Origin: Gordonia aichiensis NBRC 108223
GTDB taxonomy: Bacteria > Actinomycetota > Actinomycetes > Mycobacteriales > Mycobacteriaceae
DNA length: 64,000 nucleotides
NCBI RefSeq assembly: GCF_000332975.1
Contig: NZ_BANR01000011.1
Span: 116,701 to 180,700, forward strand
Direction: 5' to 3'
The translations under genes were made by a program, and so were the position numbers. Of the stretch, positions 44,801 to 52,776 are shown piece by piece (position 1 is the first letter of the stretch; each line of letters starts with the position of its first letter). The notes below the pieces were generated by a model. The model was not told the DNA's origin and made no database searches. It worked only from the letters and a program-made list of their open reading frames with translations.

Positions 44801-47800
44801 CGTTGCAGGAGTTCGGTGGCCTCCAGGTACGCCCCTGGCGGCATGACCTCTCCGGCGATGAGGTTCTCGGGTTGTGCGAAGTAGTAGAGGTCGCGCGGCG
44901 AGGTGGGTACCGCGGCGAGGACAAAGGCGTTGCCGGTGGATCGTCCGGCTCGCCCGACACGCTGAAGGTAGTTGGCCGTCGACCGGGGCAGGGAGGCCAG
45001 CGCGACCGTAGTGAGGTCACCGATGTCGATGCCGAGTTCCAGCGTCGGGGTGCATGCCAGGATGTTGGGATCAGATGCGGAACCGCCGACCTTGAACCGG
45101 GTTTCGACCTCTTCCCGTTCCGCGCGCGCGAGGAGGCCGGTGTGTTCAGCGCTGACGATGCGGCGAATGCGGCCACTGCGGTACATGCTCCGGTAGAAGT
45201 TCGACTCCTCCACCGCATCGGGTTCGAGTCGTCCGGTGCATCGCATCCGGGGGCAGGGCGCTCCATGCCAGAGGTCCAGTCGACTGCCCGCGGCGGGTTG
45301 GACGTGATGACACGTCGGGCATTCCAGGCGGACGATGTCGGATGGGTCGAAGATCACTGCTTGCGGTGTGAGACCGTAGAGATGTGATCCTTTCTCACCG
45401 GATCTGCGGGCCAGGGGTCCGGTTTCGCTTGCCAGCTGGTCGACGACGCCGAGCAGGAGTGCTCTCGCTTCTCCGCTGGTGACGCCGAGGCAGCGTTTGG
45501 TCCAGTCGGTGAGCCACGATTCCCCTCTGGGGCTGAGGGACTGGAAGTCGGTGTCCCCGGCGGGCCCGGTGGTGTAGAAGGACGGGGCCGGTCGTCCGCG
45601 CGGGAATTTGGGCATGCCGTCGGTGCTTCCACCCCAGATGGACCACCGTTTTCCTTCGTCCTTGAGGTAGGTCGCGAGCCAGGGGTGGATGATCCCGCCG
45701 CCGATGCGCAGGTGCTCGAGTACTCCGAACAGCCAAGGGCGATAAACACTCTCGGCGAGGGGGCCACCGAGGCTCAGTTGCGGCAGGTTTTCATGGATGT
45801 CGTGGCTGAGGCGTGCGTAGGTGTCCAGGTCGACGTCGATGTCGACGGCGAGCGATGAGGTCAGTTCGAGGGTGCGGCCGGTTCGAGAGCCGAGGCCGGC
45901 TTCGAGGTGTGCCTGGAATGCGAGGCGGGTTGCCAGCAACGATCGGAGCGGTCCGTTGTCATGGTCGAGCCAGTCGGCGTCGTTGGTGAGTCTCCGACTG
46001 AAGTCGGGTGGGGTGAGGGCATACAGTTCATCGATGGCCGTGGTATCGCCCAGCTCTGCTCCGGCGTCGGCCAGGGACAACCGGTCGTCGCCGACGGCAC
46101 GGAACAATGCCGAGCGGAAGTTGAAGGCGAAGGCGCGCCCCTCGATGAATGCGGCGCGGTGGGCGGCATCCTGTACGGAGTCGGTGAAGACGAGGGTTTT
46201 CTTCTCGTCGTCCGGGAGGACTTGCGAGCCGAATTCGGTGGTGAGACCGACGCTGAGGAGGGTGGCGACACTGGAGCCCATGTAGCGGACGGCGTTTCGG
46301 GCGCCACAGGATGGGCAGACCTCGTTGGCGGCGTCCTCGTCTGTCGCGGTGTTGTGGACCGCGATGGTGTCGGTTCCGGGTGCGGCGTGGAGTTCGAGGG
46401 TTTCGGGGTCGAGGTGGCGGACGCCTTCTTCGTCGGCAGTGGCGGCGAGCAGTGTGCGTGTCTTGGCACGGCTGCCGGAGCGGGCGCTGTTGCGCCAGAT
46501 GGCAGACGCCTCGCCCGCGAGGTTGTCACCGAGTTCGGTGGTGGCGGCCATCCAGCCGGCTCGCCCACACACGCGGCAGTATGTGGCGGGCAGGAGTCGC
46601 TGTCCTTCGATGGGACCGTCGTGCCACCAACGGAACTCGGGCCTTGGGCCGACTGTGCGCATCATTCGGCTGAGTTCACGCACCCACGTCTGCACCTGGA
46701 CGTTGACCAGTGGCCGGAGCGCTCCGGTGGTGTCGGAGGTGCGTGCGATGGAGATGAGGCCGAGGAACCGGAGGAGTGCGGTCTGGGCTTCTCCGGGATT
46801 GGTGGAGTTGTGGACACCCCATGGCAGGATGCCTGCTTGCGCGACGCCGTTCACCGCGTCGGCGACGGTCATGGGGGCGTCGCCGAGGACGTCGATGACG
46901 ACGCGGGTGAGGAAGTGGCTGCGGAGGGCATCACCGATGGCGACCGGATCGCTGAGATCGGTGGATTGCGCTGCGGCAGGGCCGAGGACCGCTTCTGCAA
47001 GCGGCACCCAGGTGGTTGGGTCGTCGCTGACCGGTGCCGGAACCGCGAGGATGTCCTCGACGGACGGGATGTCGAGGGTGAAGTCGACCTCTTGGACGAC
47101 GTCGGTCGCGGCGAGGGAAGTCTCGCCGACGAGGGAGTCGGGACCGAACGCGGTGCCAAAGACGGTTTCGGCGAAGGTCCGGAGAGCGACACTCTGGGTG
47201 CCGCCTCCCAGGGTCGCGGATGTCGCGACGGGTGTGATCCGACCGAGTGGGCCACCTGCGCCGGCCACGCCCACCTTGGCCCCGAGACGGCGGATGAGCA
47301 TGGCGACGTCGGTGCCCTGAGCACCGTCGTAGGTGTGGAATTCGTCGAGGACGAGGTACTGCAGGCTGAGAGCCGCGTTGGCCCACAGACTCGAATCTGC
47401 CCGGCGCAACAGAAGCAGATCCAGCATGCGGTAGTTGGTGAGCAGGATGTCCGGCGGGTTCTCACGCAGGGTTTCGCGGTGGTCGACGAGGGCGTGGCGG
47501 CTCGGCTGTTTGCGTTTGCCGCTACCACCGATGTAGACACCCGCCGTCACGTCCGCCAGGCGGTCATCGTCGTGGATGTACTGTGCCAGACGGCGGGCTT
47601 GGTCGGTGACGAGGGCGTTCATCGGGTACAGGATGATGGCCTTGATACCCTTGTCGCCGCGTGCCGCAGCGCGGCGGCAGTGGTCCAGCAGCGGGACGAG
47701 GAAGGACTCGGTTTTTCCCGAGCCGGTGCCGGTGGTGACGATCGTCGGTTGCGCCGCAGCGCCATTCGTCGACAGCCGCCGGAAGGCTTCCGCCTGATGC

Positions 47801-48051
47801 CGGAAGGGTCGAAAGCCTCGTGGTATCCACTCCAGCGGTGAGACCCACCCTGTTCCGACGGGCTGGTAGGGCGTGCGGATCTTGAGGTAGGGGCCGCGGA
47901 AGATCCCGGTCTGCGGATCGGCCAGAAAAGTACGAAGCGCCTGTTGCGCTTCGGGATCCGAGAGCGCGAACGTCGTCGATAGGTATTCAACGATCGAGTC
48001 CTGGGTCTCCAACGCAAGCAGCGATGGGAGGCTCGGATTCGGTGCGGTCAT
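41803..48051 (-). CDS. YprA/DruE-like helicase with DUF1998 and nuclease-like tail
   Basis: A 2,082-residue protein of the YprA helicase family. Walker A is TTGTGSGKTESF (Lys113); the DExH box is LVLDEFHTYDGAQG; motif VI is LQRVGRAGRSTGNAF. A zinc-binding cluster (CPDCGWGTTAPDVVQMCPRC, partly shown) and the DUF1998-type CHRCLYGVLPARDM near residue 1592 follow. After that come about 490 extra residues. Around residue 1720-1790, DVAIYLDGQQFHASVEHN and DALRRDDIRVWSIAWDD resemble a Vsr/PD-(D/E)XK nuclease. The final part (WQVELGWDEPRIAVVTDN, then DRDRWLEENGWRVF) looks like a second, perhaps degenerate copy. The size and layout resemble DruE of Druantia and related systems. Its start overlaps the methyltransferase stop (ATGA). 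Confidence 0.85.
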   Translation of the reverse strand: MTAPNPSLPSLLALETQDSIVEYLSTTFALSDPEAQQALRTFLADPQTGIFRGPYLKIRTPYQPVGTGWVSPLEWIPRGFRPFRHQAEAFRRLSTNGAAAQPTIVTTGTGSGKTESFLVPLLDHCRRAAARGDKGIKAIILYPMNALVTDQARRLAQYIHDDDRLADVTAGVYIGGSGKRKQPSRHALVDHRETLRENPPDILLTNYRMLDLLLLRRADSSLWANAALSLQYLVLDEFHTYDGAQGTDVAMLIRRLGAKVGVAGAGGPLGRITPVATSATLGGGTQSVALRTFAETVFGTAFGPDSLVGETSLAATDVVQEVDFTLDIPSVEDILAVPAPVSDDPTTWVPLAEAVLGPAAAQSTDLSDPVAIGDALRSHFLTRVVIDVLGDAPMTVADAVNGVAQAGILPWGVHNSTNPGEAQTALLRFLGLISIARTSDTTGALRPLVNVQVQTWVRELSRMMRTVGPRPEFRWWHDGPIEGQRLLPATYCRVCGRAGWMAATTELGDNLAGEASAIWRNSARSGSRAKTRTLLAATADEEGVRHLDPETLELHAAPGTDTIAVHNTATDEDAANEVCPSCGARNAVRYMGSSVATLLSVGLTTEFGSQVLPDDEKKTLVFTDSVQDAAHRAAFIEGRAFAFNFRSALFRAVGDDRLSLADAGAELGDTTAIDELYALTPPDFSRRLTNDADWLDHDNGPLRSLLATRLAFQAHLEAGLGSRTGRTLELTSSLAVDIDVDLDTYARLSHDIHENLPQLSLGGPLAESVYRPWLFGVLEHLRIGGGIIHPWLATYLKDEGKRWSIWGGSTDGMPKFPRGRPAPSFYTTGPAGDTDFQSLSPRGESWLTDWTKRCLGVTSGEARALLLGVVDQLASETGPLARRSGEKGSHLYGLTPQAVIFDPSDIVRLECPTCHHVQPAAGSRLDLWHGAPCPRMRCTGRLEPDAVEESNFYRSMYRSGRIRRIVSAEHTGLLARAEREEVETRFKVGGSASDPNILACTPTLELGIDIGDLTTVALASLPRSTANYLQRVGRAGRSTGNAFVLAAVPTSPRDLYYFAQPENLIAGEVMPPGAYLEATELLQRQYLAFCLDKVAEDHLPITTPMPTKLTGCLDHGMDEGHWLRSLVDTCVNHADTLTAEFSALFGDSISDDARLHLRDFAAGGMRNLAAETAARWISDTDEIRTRMSGLSETIAALDKHGHLDDAQKEDRKRCAGEFRALSEQLYERGSIETLTGLSGVGLLPNYNLLDDATTLDIHLWWTTGTPGGQPQTEALDLTYERASATALTELAPGAYFYAGGKRVEIDAMDIGPSTKPHWRRTRLCPDCGWGTTAPDVVQMCPRCHSGAVADSGSVHNVLELRKVSAVHRLDDVLIDDETEDRTRTFFGTVTGVDIEPHDIAQAWRLTDAIFGAEYARTATIRTINTGYGDAPGETITIAGDERNAPGFTTCQHCGVVASRSTRTEDVRHRGYCITRRGGTETWTRLLLSHELRTQAVRLLLPVSLLNFETTLASFKGALLLGLRKDFGGDPQHLSVVASSMTDNEGVTRRFLVLHDTVPGGTGYLDRFGEPDRMRHILTLARDALAECPCRTEELRACHRCLYGVLPARDMTHASRESALRLLEDFLGEWQVERIGTVTGIDIGAVQLSELEIRFRELLKHLLESRPGASYEISMGTNGEELDIRIPGPDQQPRRWRMRPLVQVVAVGVATEPDFLLTRVDAQTADVAIYLDGQQFHASVEHNRTADDARKRDALRRDDIRVWSIAWDDVAALETGNAKNRSQDIVHQHVKNAAAEQVSDPRIKYLWDNPIELLIEYLADPDADVWGDGATATALALVNPSDKHGSGEPIFTGPGQLAKILVNVAAGTSTHPDASGTIMVVPRHGLSGLPILICADPENFESTLGVFTLLDDSDEAVGGKMHDNQWRAWLRWANLLQFVSLPHFGDLLPQRMAAIWTTRSLPDFLAMSLPLATTSADRTDIVTPLPGQWKIVHEYADPAVADLVESLANSGAAIPEVGMELGPDQSIWQVELGWDEPRIAVVTDNVDDRDRWLEENGWRVFRMTNWPDGSVVDDVVGAVAGGQ

Positions 48052-51000
48052 TCGCTGATGGCCAATCGCTGTTCGAAGTCGGCATACGCTGCGCGCATCT
48101 CGGCCTCACGGTCTGGTTTGTAGAACCACGGTTCATCGTGGTCGTCATCCGGCGCGAACGGCGTGTATCGCTCGAGCAGGTCGCCGCAGTCCTCGCCGTT
48201 CATCCATGCCTGGAGCAGCTTGTAGTCGTCCTTCTGTTGGTGACCTCCTTGTGCGTGGTGGTCTTTCGCGATCTTGCGCCCGTTCCTGTCGAAGTACATT
48301 TCGTATTCGTACTTGCGGAGCACCGGGAACTGCGCGCGGAACATCAGCGCGAGGTGTTCGGCGGTCAGACCGAGCATGAGCGCCGACAGGGCGTCGATCT
48401 CAACGAGCGCTGCGCGACGTTCGAAGTCGGTGCGGAGTGGGGTCTGCATCGTCCACTTGTGGGCGGTCACTCCGAGTGGGTCCAGTAGTGGGCCGAATGG
48501 TGTGGCCCATGAATCGTTGGCGAATTCCTTCTCGTACAGAGCATCCCAGAGCTCTGCGTAGTCGCGCGTCAGGCAATTCAGGCGCAATGTCCGCAGGAGG
48601 AGTTGTTGGGCTGCCGGGTGATCAACTGGGGCAGGGAACCGGTCGACGAGTTCGGCCTGAACGTCTGACTTGCCACTGACCTTGACCAAATAGTCGAAGG
48701 GGAGCGACGCCCATAGTCCCGCGACGAGCGCCGTCTTGCGTACGTCGGAGAGCCCGTCAGGGCTCGACAACTGTTTACAGGTGGTAGCACATGTACACAC
48801 AGTCAATGTATTGACTGTGTTTACATGTGCTACCCCCGGTCTGACAAGGGCTGCGTGCAGTGATCTTTCCAACCCCGGTTGGGTCATCCGCCTCCACGCC
48901 ACCCGCCAGAAGTCCGTCGCGGGTCGATCCCCCCACTTCGGGATGCCGGCGTCGTAGGTGTCGCGGTCGCAGGCGCGCTGGTAGTTGGTTCGTGGGATCA
49001 CCGATTCTGGGAGGGATTCGAGGTCCCAGGTGGTGTAGTCGCCCTTACTCTTACAATTCTCGTTGGGTTCTTTTGCAAAGGGCGTGGCGACGGTGAAGTG
49101 AGGCCCTTGCAATACCACTTCATCCCAAGAAGGCGGATACTCGGTTCGCCATTCGATGTAGCCGTCCGCTTTAGCGCCCTTCTCATGCCATAGACTCGTC
49201 CACCGGTAACCCACATCGGTCAGCCGGACCGGTTGCTCCGCGAATTTCGCAAGAACAGCCACGTGTTGAAACGTGTAGGGACGCAAAAGACGCGCTTCCA
49301 GAGCGGGAGTTCCCGGAGTGTCAAACAATGAAGCCCATTCCGCAAGCACGTGGTCGTCGACGCTGGTCACACGATCGTGGTGAGGGCGTAAATCCCATCC
49401 ACCCCAAGGAAACTGAATGCCGGGAACTTCGTCGTGTTCTGATCCGATCCGATCCAGCGATCCTTCAATCGTTTCAGGTGTTAGCAAGGATGACATCTGC
49501 AAGAAGCGCACTCGGGATTCGGGTCCGTAGATATGAATCCCGTAAATGACCGGATGACCGATATCTTCGAACAGCATGAGCTCATTCACGAACTGCCAAT
49601 GGCGCCTCAAGCGAACGTACGTGGCCGAGCGGAGCGCCGCCGCCTTTGGATCAGAGAAATGGCCCTCTGGATGTAGCAGTCCGGTGATCCCCCGTAGCCC
49701 CGAACTCCGCCACACGCGCTCCATGAAGTTTGTGTATAGATTGGTCTGAATTCCGGCCAGCGTCGGATGCTCAATGGCCGAACCTAAAGAGGCGGACGTT
49801 CCTGCCCAACTTGTCAGGTCGGACAAGTATCCATGCTCCGCGTCCCGCAACTCCAGCACCCGCGAGCGCCGCTCGCTGAATACGCGATCCGGGATCTTCT
49901 CCTCAAGCAGGAAGTACGGGTCGTACTCTGCCAGCGTGGCATCGTCTTTCCATACAGGGCGTACCCAGGGCGGATTACCCACCTGCAAGTCGAACCCTCC
50001 CCGATCGAAGACCTGCGCAAAGTCCAACTCCCAGTGGAAGAATCCCTGATCTTGCGCGATCCCACGAGCCGTACCCAACCATTGATGGCGCAATAGCAAA
50101 TCGGGGATGGACCGCATGCCGGAAAACTCCCGATCCTGCTGGTCGATCTCTGCCAGTTGCTCGTACCCCTCGGCGAGATCTTGGAATGAGCCCTGGTCCT
50201 TGTCGAACTTTTTGATTCCGGCGGCGCCCACCAGCTCTTCGAGCGTCACGATCCACTCATCGAGATCCGGCGGGCCGGGATGGCCCTGCTCGTCGTCGTT
50301 CACCGATCCAGTAAGCGGCCAGAACCACATTGCACACCATGCATCCATGGCGAGGCGCAGCCGTTCGTATGGACCGTCTGGGTTGTGTAGATCTTCCTCT
50401 ACCTTCTCGCGAGGGACCGCGTCTTTGATCGTCACAATCTCAGCTCCCCAGACATCGATGTGCCGGGAAATCTGCTCCTCGCTGATCTCCATACGGCGTA
50501 GCACCAACGTCCACAATCGTTCCACACGCGTCGCCAACGCGCGGAGACGATCTGCTTGCTTCTGGCTCGGCTTCTTGGTGACGCTCTTGCGCCATTCACG
50601 AAGCGCCGCTGCAGCTTCCGGTGCCAATTCCTTGGCCTGCTTGGCATCCGCGACTGCGGCCCACCCCTCAGCGGGAAGTAGGAAGTGGTGGATCTCGCCG
50701 TCGCCGATCGCGCCCTCTGACAGCGGCCGGTCGACGGGCGGTGTTTTGAGCCAGCTCTTCTTGGCGCGACCGAGGGCGGTCAGATCGTATGTGGCGCGGC
50801 GCGCCCCGATGAGGGAATTGCCGCGTCGAAGGTGCAGACCGAACCAGGGTGCCTGTAGCCCCTTGTGCATCACGTTGAGCCACAACGAGACCTCGGCGAG
50901 CTCGACGGCAGTGGAGTTGAGGTCGACACCGTAAGCACGGTGCAACGCAAGGTATGCCTTGACCTTCTGGAGCTCCTCGGTGTACTTCTCCGGCTTGATC

Positions 51001-52772
51001 GGTTCTTCGAGTTCGTCCTGCCGGCGCTTCAGGTACTCGGCGGCCAACTGGTTGATGGCCTCGTTGAGGAACGCGCCACTGCCCAGCGCGGGCTCACAGA
51101 TGCGGTACTCGAGAATATCCTGCGCTCGGGTGTCGTCCGTGATCAGTTCGGCTAGAGCATGTTTGACGACGCACTTGGTCAACACCTCGGGGGTGTAGTA
51201 CGAGGCACTTCGCTGGCGGTCGCGTCCCGAGAGACGAAAAACGAAACTGCCCTTGGGGTGTCGGACGATGTCCTTGCGTCCGGTGAGCCGGTCCTCGCGC
51301 CAGACGATGTCCTTCTCGTCGTAGTCGCCGGACTTGCTGGAGCGAACCAGCCATGATCCCTTGTCGGCGTTGCCGTCTTTGGCCACCTCCACCATGTCGT
51401 CGGAGGCGATGAGTCCGCTGTAGGACATCAGGCCCTCATACACGGCACCTAGCTGGTTGATGCCAAGCTGCGCGTAGGAGATGTAGCCGCGCTGAGAACC
51501 CTTCCGCTTCGACGGCTTCGAGAGCAGCAGAAGGTTCAAGACCTCCTGCAGCACACGGTTACTGATCCGCATGCCCTCGCCGTCGACGAGCGGTGTCTTC
51601 GCAGGGTCGAACAGGTCGGAGCGTAGGGGCTCGAAGACGAGGCCGTCAGTGTCGCGTCCACCACGGTTGTGGCCGGTGTTGACGAGCCTGAACAGCAGGT
51701 CGAGGGAGTCATGGAGATGGTGTCCGTCGGCGGAGCGTCCGGTGAGCGGGACCTGGACGAGTTCACGCAGCCGATCCAGTCCGTAGCCGGATTCGTATTC
51801 AGGTGTTCCGACCGGGAGCACTCCGAGTTCGGGTCGTGCCTCGGCGAAGAGGAGGAACAGGATTCGGTAGAGGAACCGCAGCGACTGCGTCGTGAGATCT
51901 CGCGGTAGTTCCGGGATACCTTCGACAGCGAGGCCCTTTTCGCGGCGCCGCGTGAGCACTTCGTTGGCGATCTTCTCGATCGAGATCCTGAGGCCTTCGC
52001 GGAGGTCTTCGCTGACGCCGACGGCGTGCCTTTCGGAGCTCTCGGTATAGCGGTCGAGTTCAGCCTTGCCGTCATCTTCATCGGGTAGAAGAGCATTGGC
52101 CGACCACAGGCCGGCATGCCAGGACAACTCGCCATTGGCCTTGTCGTCACGCCGGTCCAGGGCGGTGGCAACATCGAAGGCCAGGTAACGGCCCTCCGAC
52201 CATCGGGCGACATCGGTGAGGAGCACCACGCTTCCCGCGACGACCATCAGGTATCGGGGCGCGTCGTCGCTGACAAAGACCTGGGTGATCGCTTCGCTGA
52301 CCCCGCGCAGGGGTTGGAGTTTCTCGCTGCTCTGGTGGATGGTCAGGGGTTCCACCAGTTCGGCGTCGCCACCGAACAGTGCGTCGGCGTTGTCGACGGG
52401 GTATGCCTGCAGGATGTGGAGGGAGTCGGTGGTGGTGGCACTCGGATATCGCGCGAGCAGCGGAAGATCGATAGGCGTCTCGGCCTGTCGGGTCTCGAGG
52501 ATGACCGGATCTGCCTTGAGGCCTACGGCATCGAGCAGCACCGCATGTAACTTTGTGACCCTCCCAGCGAGCGTCTCGTCCGCCTCTGGGAGATCGCCGA
52601 GGTCTTTGATGTAGCCGGCCGCGATCGCCGTGAGCCCTTTGACCGGTGTGGACTTGCCCTGCTCGGACCATTCCTTCCATTGGCGTGTCAGCGTTTTCAG
52701 GGATGACGGAAAGACCTCGGCGAGCCAGTGCTCGGAGAGAAAGTCGTTGACGTTGTGAATGGAATCGAACAT
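48048..52772 (-). CDS. drmMI: DrmMI-type N6-adenine DNA methyltransferase
   Basis: A 1,574-residue Eco57I/PglX-type methyltransferase. S-adenosylmethionine motif I is CEPALGSGAFLNEAINQL (about residue 557); the catalytic NPPW is at about 930-933. The N-terminal 500 residues are a family-specific region; the C-terminal part should hold target recognition. The start at MFDSIHN was chosen because AAGGGG lies 8 bases upstream, 4 bases after the DrmD stop. In class 1 DISARM this enzyme methylates host DNA so that it is spared. Codon use over about 48,800-50,100 is visibly less GC-rich than the flanks, and a 52-base palindrome sits at the edge of that stretch, so this part may have been replaced. 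Confidence 0.85.
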   Translation of the reverse strand: MFDSIHNVNDFLSEHWLAEVFPSSLKTLTRQWKEWSEQGKSTPVKGLTAIAAGYIKDLGDLPEADETLAGRVTKLHAVLLDAVGLKADPVILETRQAETPIDLPLLARYPSATTTDSLHILQAYPVDNADALFGGDAELVEPLTIHQSSEKLQPLRGVSEAITQVFVSDDAPRYLMVVAGSVVLLTDVARWSEGRYLAFDVATALDRRDDKANGELSWHAGLWSANALLPDEDDGKAELDRYTESSERHAVGVSEDLREGLRISIEKIANEVLTRRREKGLAVEGIPELPRDLTTQSLRFLYRILFLLFAEARPELGVLPVGTPEYESGYGLDRLRELVQVPLTGRSADGHHLHDSLDLLFRLVNTGHNRGGRDTDGLVFEPLRSDLFDPAKTPLVDGEGMRISNRVLQEVLNLLLLSKPSKRKGSQRGYISYAQLGINQLGAVYEGLMSYSGLIASDDMVEVAKDGNADKGSWLVRSSKSGDYDEKDIVWREDRLTGRKDIVRHPKGSFVFRLSGRDRQRSASYYTPEVLTKCVVKHALAELITDDTRAQDILEYRICEPALGSGAFLNEAINQLAAEYLKRRQDELEEPIKPEKYTEELQKVKAYLALHRAYGVDLNSTAVELAEVSLWLNVMHKGLQAPWFGLHLRRGNSLIGARRATYDLTALGRAKKSWLKTPPVDRPLSEGAIGDGEIHHFLLPAEGWAAVADAKQAKELAPEAAAALREWRKSVTKKPSQKQADRLRALATRVERLWTLVLRRMEISEEQISRHIDVWGAEIVTIKDAVPREKVEEDLHNPDGPYERLRLAMDAWCAMWFWPLTGSVNDDEQGHPGPPDLDEWIVTLEELVGAAGIKKFDKDQGSFQDLAEGYEQLAEIDQQDREFSGMRSIPDLLLRHQWLGTARGIAQDQGFFHWELDFAQVFDRGGFDLQVGNPPWVRPVWKDDATLAEYDPYFLLEEKIPDRVFSERRSRVLELRDAEHGYLSDLTSWAGTSASLGSAIEHPTLAGIQTNLYTNFMERVWRSSGLRGITGLLHPEGHFSDPKAAALRSATYVRLRRHWQFVNELMLFEDIGHPVIYGIHIYGPESRVRFLQMSSLLTPETIEGSLDRIGSEHDEVPGIQFPWGGWDLRPHHDRVTSVDDHVLAEWASLFDTPGTPALEARLLRPYTFQHVAVLAKFAEQPVRLTDVGYRWTSLWHEKGAKADGYIEWRTEYPPSWDEVVLQGPHFTVATPFAKEPNENCKSKGDYTTWDLESLPESVIPRTNYQRACDRDTYDAGIPKWGDRPATDFWRVAWRRMTQPGLERSLHAALVRPGVAHVNTVNTLTVCTCATTCKQLSSPDGLSDVRKTALVAGLWASLPFDYLVKVSGKSDVQAELVDRFPAPVDHPAAQQLLLRTLRLNCLTRDYAELWDALYEKEFANDSWATPFGPLLDPLGVTAHKWTMQTPLRTDFERRAALVEIDALSALMLGLTAEHLALMFRAQFPVLRKYEYEMYFDRNGRKIAKDHHAQGGHQQKDDYKLLQAWMNGEDCGDLLERYTPFAPDDDHDEPWFYKPDREAEMRAAYADFEQRLAISE
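48783..48834. repeat. 52-base near-perfect palindrome inside the methyltransferase gene
   Basis: Two 25-base arms (48783-48807 and 48810-48834) pair with one mismatch (48796/48821) around a 2-base loop. On the coding strand the region encodes a Thr/Cys/Val-rich stretch (AHVNTVNTLTVCTCATTC) unlike the rest of the protein. A smaller 6-base hairpin with a 4-base loop lies at 48750-48765. Such a long palindrome is rarely kept in a gene and may be an inserted element or a recombination scar. Confidence 0.85.
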
Positions 52773-52776
52773 TGCG

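Noticed and set aside
45907..47841. 644-residue plus-strand frame
   Set aside because: It is antisense to the YprA-like helicase, whose motifs are clear; the translation is Gly/Val/Asp-rich low-complexity text with no family match.
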